A DNA stretch of 64,000 bases from Streptomyces sp. SM11 (lineage in GTDB: Bacteria; Actinomycetota; Actinomycetes; Streptomycetales; Streptomycetaceae). A model generated the notes under the pieces. That model ran no database searches. It saw only the letters and a program-made list of their open reading frames with translations, and was not told the DNA's origin. Shown in pieces: positions 28,802 through 36,273 of this stretch. Made by a program: the position numbers and the translations under genes. The DNA lies in assembly GCF_002910905.1 (NCBI RefSeq), contig NZ_NEUE01000307.1, positions 1-64,000 of the forward strand, written 5' to 3'. Every line of letters starts with the position of its first letter. Within the stretch, counting starts at the first letter, position 1.

Positions 28802-29604
28802 GGCTGGCACCGGGGGCACCAGAAGAGATTGCGGGAGACCAGGTCCGCGGTGCGGATCTCCGTACGGCAGATGTGGCAGGGCAGATTCGCTCGGCGGTAG
28901 ACGTAGACCTCGCCGCCGTGGTCGTCCTTGCGGGGCGGGCGGCCCATGGCCTCGGGGAGGTGTTCGGGGCGGACGGTGTCGATGCGGTTGTTCGTCACGC
29001 CTTCGCGCATCAGCTCCGCCAGGTCCGCCCAGATGGTGTCCCACTCGGTACGGGTGAGATCCCTGCCCGTGCGGTACGGGTCGATGCCGTGGCGGAAGAG
29101 GACCTCGGCGCGGTAGACGTTGCCGACGCCCGCGATGATCTTCTGGTCCATCAGCAGGGCGGCGATGGTGGTGCGGCTGCGGGAGATCCGCCGCCAGGCA
29201 CGCTCCCCGTCCTCGTCCCCGCGCAGCGGGTCCGGGCCCAGGCGCCCGTGTATGGCGCGCTTCTCGGGCTCGGTGATCAGGGCGCAGGTGGTGGGGCCGC
29301 GCAGATCCGCGTGGTGGGCGGCGTTGACGAGCCGGAGGCGGACCGTGTCGGTGGGCGGCGGGGGCGGGGCGGTGCCGAAGCCGAGCTTGCCGAAGAGGCC
29401 GAGATGGACGTGGACCCAGCCGGTGTCGCCGAAGCCGAGGAAGAGGTGCTTGCCGTGGGCGTCGGTGGCGGTGAGGGTCCGCCCGTCGAGCAGGGCCGCG
29501 CTGTCGGAGAACCTGCCCTGCGGACTGCTCACCCGTACCGGTGCGCCCGCGAACCGTTCGGCGTGGTCGTCGGCGAGACGGCGGATGGTGTGTCCCTCGG
29601 GCAC
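28780..29604 (-). CDS. Fpg/Nei family DNA glycosylase
   Basis: 274 residues. The N-terminal MPEGHT gives the catalytic Pro2-Glu3 pair, and the -GHT variant points to the Nei/Nei2 branch rather than Fpg (MPELPE). The helix-two-turn-helix (DQKIIAGVGNVYRAEVLFRHGIDP) and C-terminal zinc finger (CHIC ... CPRC) are intact. It excises oxidised bases and cleaves the strand. Actinobacteria have several paralogues; this one is adjacent to rpiB, as in related genomes. The ATG start is fixed because the N-terminal Pro is the nucleophile after Met removal. Confidence 0.92.
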   Translation of the reverse strand: MPEGHTIRRLADDHAERFAGAPVRVSSPQGRFSDSAALLDGRTLTATDAHGKHLFLGFGDTGWVHVHLGLFGKLGFGTAPPPPPTDTVRLRLVNAAHHADLRGPTTCALITEPEKRAIHGRLGPDPLRGDEDGERAWRRISRSRTTIAALLMDQKIIAGVGNVYRAEVLFRHGIDPYRTGRDLTRTEWDTIWADLAELMREGVTNNRIDTVRPEHLPEAMGRPPRKDDHGGEVYVYRRANLPCHICRTEIRTADLVSRNLFWCPRCQPPGPSGG

Positions 29605-29652
29605 GGCGGGCTGCTTCCTGTGGCGCTCGTGGTGGTACGGGTGGTGGCATGG

Positions 29653-29685
29653 CCGTGCCGCCGGGTCCGGGACCCGGCGGCACGG
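29653..29685 (-). terminator. rpiB terminator hairpin
   Basis: A perfect 15-bp stem (CCGTGCCGCCGGGTC and its complement) with a 3-nt CGG loop, 25 bp after the rpiB stop and before nei. Confidence 0.85.
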
Positions 29686-29709
29686 GAAGACGTGGTGCGG
29701 GAGGGCCGG

Positions 29710-30198
29710 TCAGCCCTGCTGCGGGTGGTGGGCGGGGATCGGGGGGAGCTCGCCGGTGGTCTCGTACGCCGAGAGCATCTCGATGCGGCGCGTGTGGCGC
29801 TCCTCGCCGGAGTACGGCGTGGAGAGGAAGATCTCGACGAACTTCGTGGACTCCTCGACCGTGTGCATCCGGCCGCCGATCGCGACGACGTTGGCGTCGT
29901 TGTGCTCGCGGCCGAGGGCTGCGGTCTGCTCGCTCCAGGCCAGTGCGGCGCGGACGCCCTTGACCTTGTTGGCGGCGATCTGCTCGCCGTTGCCGGAGCC
30001 GCCGATCACGATGCCGAGGCTGTCCGGGTCGGCGGCCGTCTTCTCGGCGGCCCGCAGGCAGAACGGCGGGTAGTCGTCCTGGGCGTCGTAGATGTGGGGG
30101 CCGCAGTCGACGGCCTCGTGGCCGTGGGCGCCGAGCCACTCGACGAGGTGGTTCTTGAGTTCGTAGCCGGCATGGTCGGATCCGAGGTACACGCGCAT
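29710..30198 (-). CDS. rpiB: Ribose-5-phosphate isomerase B
   Basis: 162 residues. SDHAGYELKNHL at the N-terminus and GGSGNGEQIAANKVKGVRAALAW in the middle identify the RpiB family. The Glu in GNGEQ (residue 72) replaces the cysteine base of E. coli-type enzymes, as in mycobacterial RpiB. It interconverts ribose-5-P and ribulose-5-P in the pentose phosphate pathway; the window also encodes a transketolase at 36271-38499. There is no clear Shine-Dalgarno before the ATG. Confidence 0.94.
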   Translation of the reverse strand: MRVYLGSDHAGYELKNHLVEWLGAHGHEAVDCGPHIYDAQDDYPPFCLRAAEKTAADPDSLGIVIGGSGNGEQIAANKVKGVRAALAWSEQTAALGREHNDANVVAIGGRMHTVEESTKFVEIFLSTPYSGEERHTRRIEMLSAYETTGELPPIPAHHPQQG

Positions 30199-30289
30199 GG
30201 TGCGAAGTGTGGCACGAACTTCGCGGGGCAGCCGTCAGCGGGGTCGGGAGCCCCCGTCCGGTGATGCGCGGACCTGATGCCGGTCCCTT

Positions 30290-30430
30290 GTGGTGAACGC
30301 CACTCGGGCAACGAGGCTGACCGACGACGCCGCCCGCGAGCAGGTCGTGCCGTCGTTGCCGGTCGCGGCCCTGGTGGTGGGCGTCTCGCTGTTCCGGGAG
30401 ATGCGCGGCCGCAAGGCCGTCGCCAGGTGA
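30290..30430 (+). other. Unrecognised 46-codon ORF or gene remnant
   Basis: A GTG-started frame with streptomycete-like codon use reads VVNATRATRLTDDAAREQVV, then a hydrophobic stretch (SLPVAALVVGVSLF) and REMRGRKAVAR. It has no clear Shine-Dalgarno. It could be the 3' end of a lost membrane-protein gene. Confidence 0.25.
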
Positions 30431-30455
30431 TCGGTGCGTGTTCCGCACCTTCGAC

Positions 30456-30484
30456 GGATACCTGACAGAGGTTGTCAGGTATCC
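30456..30484. promoter_or_regulatory. Perfect 12-bp inverted repeat, operator candidate
   Basis: GGATACCTGACA, 5-nt spacer, TGTCAGGTATCC, lying 55 bp before the FAD-oxidoreductase start. The size and symmetry are those of a TetR- or MarR-type operator. No regulator gene is adjacent, so the binding protein would be encoded elsewhere. Confidence 0.65.
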
Positions 30485-30538
30485 CCGGGGAGGCTCTACC
30501 TCGCACCGCCGAAACGCGAGCGAAGGAGAGCCTCCCCC

Positions 30539-31834
30539 ATGTCGTCCCAGCCCACTGGATCCGCACCCGCCACCTTCCAGACCGGCTACCCGGTCCGGCC
30601 CGCCCGGCTGGTCGAGGCCGCCACCCCCGACGACGTACGGCAGGCCGTGGCGTACGCCGCCGCGCGCGGGCTCCCCGTCGCCGCGCACGCCACCGGGCAC
30701 GGGCTGCCCGGAGCGGTCGAGGGCGGCGTCCTCGTCGCCACCCGCGCCCTGGACTCCGTCACCGTCGACCCGGTCCGCCGCACCGCCCGGATCGGCGCGG
30801 GCGCGACCTGGGGCGCGGTGACCGCGGCGGCGGTCCCGCACGGGCTGGCGCCGCTCAACGGCTCGTCGCCCTCGGTGGGCGCGGTCTCGTACACGCTGGG
30901 CGGCGGACTGGGCATCATGGCCCGGAAGTTCGGGTACGCCGCCGACCGGGTCCGGGCGCTGGAGGTGGTGACCGCCGACGGAGTCCTGCGCCGGGTCACG
31001 CCGGAGCGCGAGCCGGAGCTCTTCTGGGGGCTGCGCGGCGGCGGGCACCGGCTGGGGGTGGTGACCGCTCTGGAGATCGGGCTGGTGGCGGTGGAGCGGC
31101 TGTACGGGGGATCGATCGCCTTCGCCGGGGAACGGGCGGCCGAGGTGGTGGGCCGCTTTCTGGAATGGACCCGGACCGTGCCGGAGTCCCTCACGTCCTC
31201 GCTGGCCGCGCTCGTCCACCCGGACCTGCCGCAACTGCCCCGGGAGTTGCGCGGGCGGTACGTCGTCTCGGTGCGGGTCGCCTTCACGGGGGACGCCGCC
31301 GAGGGCGAGCGGCTGGTGGCCCCGCTACGGGGAATCGGACCCGTGCTCGCCGACTCGTTGCGGGAGATGCCGTACGCCGAGAGCCCCACCATCCACAGCG
31401 ACCCGCCGTTCCCGCACGCGTACTACGGGGAGGGGCTGATGCTCCGGGAGCTGGACGCGGGGCGGGCCGCCCGGGTGCTGGAGCTGACCGGGCCCGGAGC
31501 CCCGATGATGACGGTGGTGCAGCTCAACCACCTCGGCGGGGCACTGACCGGGGGTCCGGACGTGGCGAACGCGGTGCCCCACCGGGACGCGGGCTTCCTG
31601 CTGCGGCTGCTGTCGCCGCTGGACGGTACGGACGTGGCGGCGGTGCGCTCGCTGTACGGGGAGGTGTCCGGGGTGCTGGGGCCGCTCGTTCAGGGGCGGT
31701 CGCTGAACTTCTCCTTCGGCGGCGGGGACCGTACGGCCGGTTTCCACGAGCCGGAAACGGCGAAGAGGCTCGCCGGTCTGGTCTCCCAGTACGATCCGGC
31801 GGGCCTCTTCGGTGGCCCCTACGAGGGCCGGTGA
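30539..31834 (+). CDS. FAD-binding (BBE-type) oxidoreductase
   Basis: 431 residues. The FAD_binding_4 fold is visible: VAAHATGHGLPGAVEGGVLVATRAL, then IGAGATWGAVTAAAVPHGLAPLNGSSPSVGAVSYTLGGGLGIMARKFG. The BBE-like C-terminus (GRSLNFSFGGG ... RLAGLVSQYDPAGLF) is also present. The usual His and Cys for bicovalent FAD attachment are not evident; HATGHG carries candidate histidines. Substrate unknown. I chose ATG 30539, which has GAAGGAG about ten bases upstream. Its stop is only 7 bp from the convergent bioY stop. Confidence 0.87.
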   Translation: MSSQPTGSAPATFQTGYPVRPARLVEAATPDDVRQAVAYAAARGLPVAAHATGHGLPGAVEGGVLVATRALDSVTVDPVRRTARIGAGATWGAVTAAAVPHGLAPLNGSSPSVGAVSYTLGGGLGIMARKFGYAADRVRALEVVTADGVLRRVTPEREPELFWGLRGGGHRLGVVTALEIGLVAVERLYGGSIAFAGERAAEVVGRFLEWTRTVPESLTSSLAALVHPDLPQLPRELRGRYVVSVRVAFTGDAAEGERLVAPLRGIGPVLADSLREMPYAESPTIHSDPPFPHAYYGEGLMLRELDAGRAARVLELTGPGAPMMTVVQLNHLGGALTGGPDVANAVPHRDAGFLLRLLSPLDGTDVAAVRSLYGEVSGVLGPLVQGRSLNFSFGGGDRTAGFHEPETAKRLAGLVSQYDPAGLFGGPYEGR

Positions 31835-31841
31835 GTGCGGG

Positions 31842-32435
31842 TCAGCCGCGGCGGCCGAGGAGCTTCCAGGCGGCGGGCAGCGCGCCCATGGCCAGCGCCG
31901 CCTTGAGCGCGTCGCCGAACAGGAACGGGGTGAGGCCGGCAGCGACGGCGGCGGTCGGCGACATCCCGGTGGACAGCGCGAGGTAGGGCACGCCGACGGC
32001 GTAGATGATCGCGGAGCCCAGGACCATCGTGCCCGCGGTGCGCAGCATCGAACGGTCGCCGCCGCGCCGGGCGAGGGCGCCGACGACGGTGGCGGCCAGG
32101 AGCATGCCGAAGACGTAGCCCAGGGACGGCATCGACCAGCCCGAGGAGGCCTCGGCGAACCACGGCATGCCGGCCATGCCGACGAGCGCGTACAGCGCGA
32201 GGGAGAGGAAGCCGCGGCGGGCGCCCAGCGCGGTGCCGATGAGCAGCGCGGCGAAGGTCTGGCCGGTGACCGGGACCGGGGAGCCGGGGACCGGGACGGC
32301 GATCTGGGCCGCGATGCCGGTCAGGGCCGCGCCGCCGAGGACGAGGGCCGCGTCCACGGCGTAGCGGTGCCGGGCTGCGGGCAGCAGGTCGGCGAGGACC
32401 GCTCCGGAGCGGACGGGGGCGGCAGCAGTGCTCAT
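31842..32435 (-). CDS. bioY: Biotin ECF transporter substrate-binding protein BioY
   Basis: 197 residues, six hydrophobic segments. The BioY signature region is clear (IAVPVPGSPVPVTGQTFAALLIGTALGARRGFLSLALYALVGMAGMPWFA). BioY captures biotin and works alone or with an ECF energy module (not present nearby). GGAG lies seven bases before the ATG. A 9-2-9 inverted repeat lies 74 bp upstream and is a plausible biotin-regulator site. Confidence 0.93.
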   Translation of the reverse strand: MSTAAAPVRSGAVLADLLPAARHRYAVDAALVLGGAALTGIAAQIAVPVPGSPVPVTGQTFAALLIGTALGARRGFLSLALYALVGMAGMPWFAEASSGWSMPSLGYVFGMLLAATVVGALARRGGDRSMLRTAGTMVLGSAIIYAVGVPYLALSTGMSPTAAVAAGLTPFLFGDALKAALAMGALPAAWKLLGRRG

Positions 32436-32508
32436 CGGGACTCCGCGGGTGAGGGCAGGTGGGCCGGGACGGCCCCCGCCGGGCAGGGTGGGGTCGGGCT
32501 CTCGCCGA

Positions 32509-32528
32509 CGTTAGCCCACGGGTTAACG
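32509..32528. promoter_or_regulatory. Inverted repeat upstream of bioY
   Basis: CGTTAGCCC-AC-GGGTTAACG, arms matching at 8 of 9 positions, in the 345-bp divergent gap between bioY and the first permease. Position and symmetry suit an operator. Assignment to a biotin regulator is inference. Confidence 0.4.
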
Positions 32529-32685
32529 CTCGATCACCATCAGCCGCCCACAAAGCGGCGGTTGATGGCTTGGTGGGATTCACACAAAGCCCGCACCGCA
32601 ATCACGTTCCCGCGTGACGCTCGTCACGGAGGTGAGGGCGGTGCCGGCGCATTCTGGCGGGGCGCACGGCGATCGGCGAGACTGT

Positions 32686-32726
32686 AGCTTCCCCATAAAC
32701 GATCAGAGCTTCCCCATAAAGATCAG
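32686..32726. repeat. Two adjacent 20-bp direct repeats before the permease gene
   Basis: AGCTTCCCCATAAA(C)GATCAG occurs at 32686-32706 (21 bp, with the extra C) and 32707-32726 (20 bp), ending 54 bp before the permease ATG. Tandem sites at about two helical turns suggest binding of an activator or repressor, or a local duplication of promoter sequence. Confidence 0.65.
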
Positions 32727-32780
32727 CCGGCTCTTATCGGCCCGCGAACGACCATAGATTCCGAGAGCGACCCTTCCCCC

Positions 32781-34226
32781 ATGCACGATGCCCCTCCCCG
32801 CACGCCGTCTCTCCCGTCCTCCCCTGTGCCGCCCGAGCCGCTGGCGCACGGGCTCAAGCAGCGCCATCTGACGATGCTGGGGCTCGGCGGGGTGATCGGG
32901 GCCGGTCTTTTCGTCGGCTCGGGCGCCGGGATCGCGGTGGCGGGGCCCGCGATCGTCGTCTCGTATCTGATCGCGGGGGCGCTCGCGATGCTGGTGATGC
33001 GGATGCTCGGCGAGATGTCCTCCGCGATGCCCGCATCCGGTTCGTTCTCCGTGCACGCCGAGCGGGCGCTCGGGCGGTGGGCCGGGTTCAGCGTCGGCTG
33101 GCTGTACTGGTTCCTTCTGGTGGTCGTTCTCGCCGTGGAGGCGACGGCGGCCGCACAGATCGCCCACGGCTGGGTGCCGGGCATCGAACCCTGGGCATGG
33201 GTGCTGCTGTTCATGGTGGTCTTCACCGCGGCGAACCTGACGGCGGTGAAGAACTTCGGCGAGTTCGAGTTCTGGTTCGCCTCCTTGAAGGTCGGCGCGA
33301 TCGTGGTCTTCCTGGTGCTCGGGGTGCTGGCGGTGTTCGGATGGCTCCCCGACACCGACCCGGTCGGGATGACCAACCTGACCGGCCGGGACGGCTTCCT
33401 GCCGAACGGCTGGGGCGGGGTCGTCTCCGGCGTGCTGACCGTGGTCTTCGCCTTCGGCGGGCTGGAGGTCGTCACCATCGCCGCCGCCGAGACGGACGAC
33501 CCGGCGCGTGCGGTGGGGCGGGCGGTGCGCAGCGCGGTGGTGCGCATCCTCTTCTTCTACGTCGGCTCGATGCTGGTGATCGTGACCGTGCTGCCGTGGA
33601 CCGCGCAGCAGGCCGGGCTGAGTCCCTACGTGAAGGTGCTGGACGCGATCGGGGTGCCGTCGGCCGGGCAGATCATGAACATCGTCGTGTTCGTCGCACT
33701 GCTCTCCGCGCTCAACGCCAATCTGTACGGCTCCTCCCGCATGATCTTCTCGCTGGCGGAGCGCGGGGAGGCCCCGCGCGGGCTGCTGAAGGTCTCCGGC
33801 AAGGGCGGGGCGGAAGGCGGGACGGAGGGTGGTGTGCCGCGGCGGGCGGTGCTGGCCTCGGTGGCCTTCGGCTTCGTCTCCGTACTGCTCAACCTGCTGT
33901 GGCCGGACACGGTGTTCCTCTACATGCTCAACTCGGTCGGCGCGGTGCTGCTGTTCGTCTGGGCGCTGATCGCCGCCTCCCAACTGCGGCTGCGCGCCCG
34001 GCTGGAGCAGGAGGCTCCCGAGGCGCTCACGCTGCGGATGTGGTGGTTCCCGTATCTGACCTGGGTGACGCTGGCCGGGCTGCTCGGGGTGCTGCTGCTG
34101 ATGCTGACCGACGAGGCGGCACGCCCGCAGGTGCTGTGGTCGGCCGGGGCGACGGCGTTGGTGCTGCTGGTGGCGGTGGGACGGCAGCGGCGGGAGCGCG
34201 CGGACGCGGCGCCGGCCGGCCGGTAG
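32781..34226 (+). CDS. Amino acid permease (APC family)
   Basis: 481 residues, twelve predicted helices. The APC signature GLGGVIGAGLFVGSGAGIAVAGPAIVVSYLIAG starts near residue 33, after LAHGLKQRHLTM. FGEFEFWFASLKV and SALNANLYGSSRMIFSLAERGEAP, typical of the AnsP/GabP/ProY subgroup, are present. It probably imports an amino acid by proton symport; specificity cannot be read. A Gly-rich insert (KGGAEGGTEGGVPRR) lies in a cytosolic loop near residue 345. The Shine-Dalgarno is weak. A close paralogue follows 158 bp downstream. Confidence 0.88.
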   Translation: MHDAPPRTPSLPSSPVPPEPLAHGLKQRHLTMLGLGGVIGAGLFVGSGAGIAVAGPAIVVSYLIAGALAMLVMRMLGEMSSAMPASGSFSVHAERALGRWAGFSVGWLYWFLLVVVLAVEATAAAQIAHGWVPGIEPWAWVLLFMVVFTAANLTAVKNFGEFEFWFASLKVGAIVVFLVLGVLAVFGWLPDTDPVGMTNLTGRDGFLPNGWGGVVSGVLTVVFAFGGLEVVTIAAAETDDPARAVGRAVRSAVVRILFFYVGSMLVIVTVLPWTAQQAGLSPYVKVLDAIGVPSAGQIMNIVVFVALLSALNANLYGSSRMIFSLAERGEAPRGLLKVSGKGGAEGGTEGGVPRRAVLASVAFGFVSVLLNLLWPDTVFLYMLNSVGAVLLFVWALIAASQLRLRARLEQEAPEALTLRMWWFPYLTWVTLAGLLGVLLLMLTDEAARPQVLWSAGATALVLLVAVGRQRRERADAAPAGR

Positions 34227-34267
34227 GCGGGGGCCGACCGGCACGGGCCTGACCGGCCGGTAGGCGG
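34216..34267. repeat. 15-bp direct repeat around the permease stop codon
   Basis: CCGGCCGGTAGGCGG occurs at 34216-34230, where it includes the TAG stop, and again at 34253-34267. Confidence 0.7.
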
Positions 34268-34384
34268 ATGTGCACCTTGTGTGAGCCTGGTGCCCGCATA
34301 GCGGACACCCACTCCGTGTGAGCGGTGCAGATGCTCAGACTGTGGGTTCGTTTCTCTGCCTCAGCTACCGAACAGAGCTCGTCC

Positions 34385-35839
34385 ATGTCTCGGACCTCCG
34401 CGTCTCCCCCCACCGCTGACTCCGCGGCCGCTGCCGGGCCCCGGGCGGACTCCGCGCTCACCCACGGTCTCAAACAGCGACACCTCTCGATGATCGCCCT
34501 CGGCGGGGTGATCGGCGCCGGTCTCTTCGTCGGCTCGGGCGCCGGCATCGCCGCGGCGGGACCCTCGATCATCGTCGCGTACGCCATCTCCGGGCTGCTC
34601 GTCATGATGGTGATGCGCATGCTCGGCGAGATGTCGGCCGCCAACCCGGCCTCCGGCTCCTTCTCCGTGCACGCCGAACGGGCGATCGGCCCGTGGGCCG
34701 GGTTCACCGCCGGCTGGTCCTTCTGGTTCCTGCTCTGCGTCGCCGTGGGCCTGGAGGGCATCGGGGCCGCGCAGATCGTCAGCGGCTGGCTGCCGGGGAC
34801 GCCGGAGTGGGCCTGGGTCGCCCTGTTCATGGTGATCTTCCTCGGGACGAACCTGGCCGCCGTGAAGAACTTCGGCGAGTTCGAGTTCTGGTTCGCCGCG
34901 CTCAAGGTCATCGCGATCACGCTGTTCCTGGTGCTCGGCCTGCTGGCGATCCTCGGCGTGCTGCCCGACACGGACGCGCCCGGCCTGTCCAACCTCTCGG
35001 GCGACGGGGGCTTCCTCCCCAAGGGCATGGACGGATTCATCATCGGACTCCTCGCCTCGGTCTTCGCGTACGGCGGTCTGGAGACCGTCACCATCGCGGC
35101 GGCCGAGTCCGAGAACCCGGTACAGGGCGTCGCGAAGGCGGTCCGTACGGCGATGTGGCGCATCGCCGTCTTCTACATCGGCTCCATGGCAGTCATCGTC
35201 ACGCTGGTCCCCTGGGACAACCCGAAGGTCGCGGAGGTCGGCCCGTTCTACGCGATGCTCGACCACCTGGGCATCGGGAGCGCCGCGCAGATCATGAACG
35301 TGGTCATCCTCATCGCCCTGCTCTCCGCGATGAACGCCAACATCTACGGCGCTTCGCGCATGGCCCGGTCGCTGGTCGCCCGGGGCCAGGGCCCGGCCGT
35401 GCTCGGGAAGATCACCTCCGGGGTGCCGCGCAACGCCGTGCTGTTCTCCTCGGTCTTCGGGTTCGCGTGTGTGCTGCTCAGCTACTGGCGGCCGGACGAC
35501 GTCTTCCCCTGGCTGCTGAACATGATCGGCGCGGTGATCCTGGTGGTGTGGACCTTCATCGCGGCCTCCCAGCTGATCCTGCGCGGCCGCACCGAGCGGG
35601 AGGCACCGGAGACGCTGGTCGTGCGGATGTGGTTCTTCCCCATCGGCACGATCGTCGCCCTGGCCGCCATGGTGGGCATCTTCCTGCTGATGCTGCGCCA
35701 GTCGGACACCCGTGACCAGCTGCTGGCCACGGGAGCGCTGACCGTGGTGCTGATCGGCATCGGCCTCGTACGTCAGCGGCGACGGGGCGGCGGCGGGAGC
35801 GGCGACGGCGCGGCCGGGATCCCGGCGCAGCGGAAGTAG
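34385..35839 (+). CDS. Amino acid permease (APC family), paralogue
   Basis: 484 residues from ATG 34385. It is clearly related along its length to the preceding permease: LTHGLKQRHLSMIALGGVIGAGLFVGSGAGI, MLGEMSAANPASGSFSVHAERAI, AAVKNFGEFEFWFAALKV, SAMNANIYGASRMARSL. The pair probably arose by duplication. Divergence at helix 3 (LLCVAVGLEGIGAAQIVSGW versus LVVVLAVEATAAAQIAHGW) hints at different substrates. The frame is open a further 20 codons upstream without homology. The Shine-Dalgarno is weak. The C-terminus is a Gly/Arg-rich tail. Confidence 0.88.
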   Translation: MSRTSASPPTADSAAAAGPRADSALTHGLKQRHLSMIALGGVIGAGLFVGSGAGIAAAGPSIIVAYAISGLLVMMVMRMLGEMSAANPASGSFSVHAERAIGPWAGFTAGWSFWFLLCVAVGLEGIGAAQIVSGWLPGTPEWAWVALFMVIFLGTNLAAVKNFGEFEFWFAALKVIAITLFLVLGLLAILGVLPDTDAPGLSNLSGDGGFLPKGMDGFIIGLLASVFAYGGLETVTIAAAESENPVQGVAKAVRTAMWRIAVFYIGSMAVIVTLVPWDNPKVAEVGPFYAMLDHLGIGSAAQIMNVVILIALLSAMNANIYGASRMARSLVARGQGPAVLGKITSGVPRNAVLFSSVFGFACVLLSYWRPDDVFPWLLNMIGAVILVVWTFIAASQLILRGRTEREAPETLVVRMWFFPIGTIVALAAMVGIFLLMLRQSDTRDQLLATGALTVVLIGIGLVRQRRRGGGGSGDGAAGIPAQRK

Positions 35840-35998
35840 TTCCCGCACGCCTCGCGGCAAGGTTCCCGCCCGGCCGCTACGAACGCCGGGCCCCTCCTCG
35901 TACGATCGGGGCGGATCCCGGCGTTTCGGCGTTCGGTGTACGCCGGGCTGTCATCCGCCCTCGCTCCCGTGGTGGCTCCTTCCGCTTGAGGAGTCGTC

Positions 35999-36273
35999 AT
36001 GTCCGTTGCTCCCAGGCGTCGTCCGATCCTCCTGGCCACCGCTCCCGTCACCGCCGCGGCCACCGCCCCGGCCGTCGCCGGCCGCCCCGAATTCGCGGAT
36101 GCGCTACTACGCCAACGCCAACCGCTGTCCCTGGGCCCCGGCCCACGACCGCACTCCGGTGGTGCAGGCCCCGGCCGGCCTCACCCTCGTCACCTACGAG
36201 AACCCGCCCGGTGCCCACACAGCCGACGAGCGCGTCCGGGCGGCCCTGAACGGCGTAGCCGTGTCGCCGTCTA
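35999..36273 (+). pseudogene. Degenerate secreted-protein gene (probable frameshift)
   Basis: ATG 35999 has a strong GAGGAG six bases upstream, and the first 27 codons look like a signal peptide (MSVAPRRRPILLATAPVTAA). After that the frame becomes Arg/Pro-rich and unlike a protein, whereas the +1 frame reads RMRYYANANRCPWAPAHDRT and TLVTYENPPGAHTADERVRA, which looks genuine. Both run out before 36320, overlapping the end of convergent transketolase. I read it as a truncated, frameshifted gene of unknown family. Confidence 0.45.

Noticed and set aside
30277..30465. 62-codon plus-strand ORF MPVPCGERHSG...
   Set aside because: Arg/Gly-rich composition with no ribosome site; an alternative frame over the same DNA has more natural codon use.
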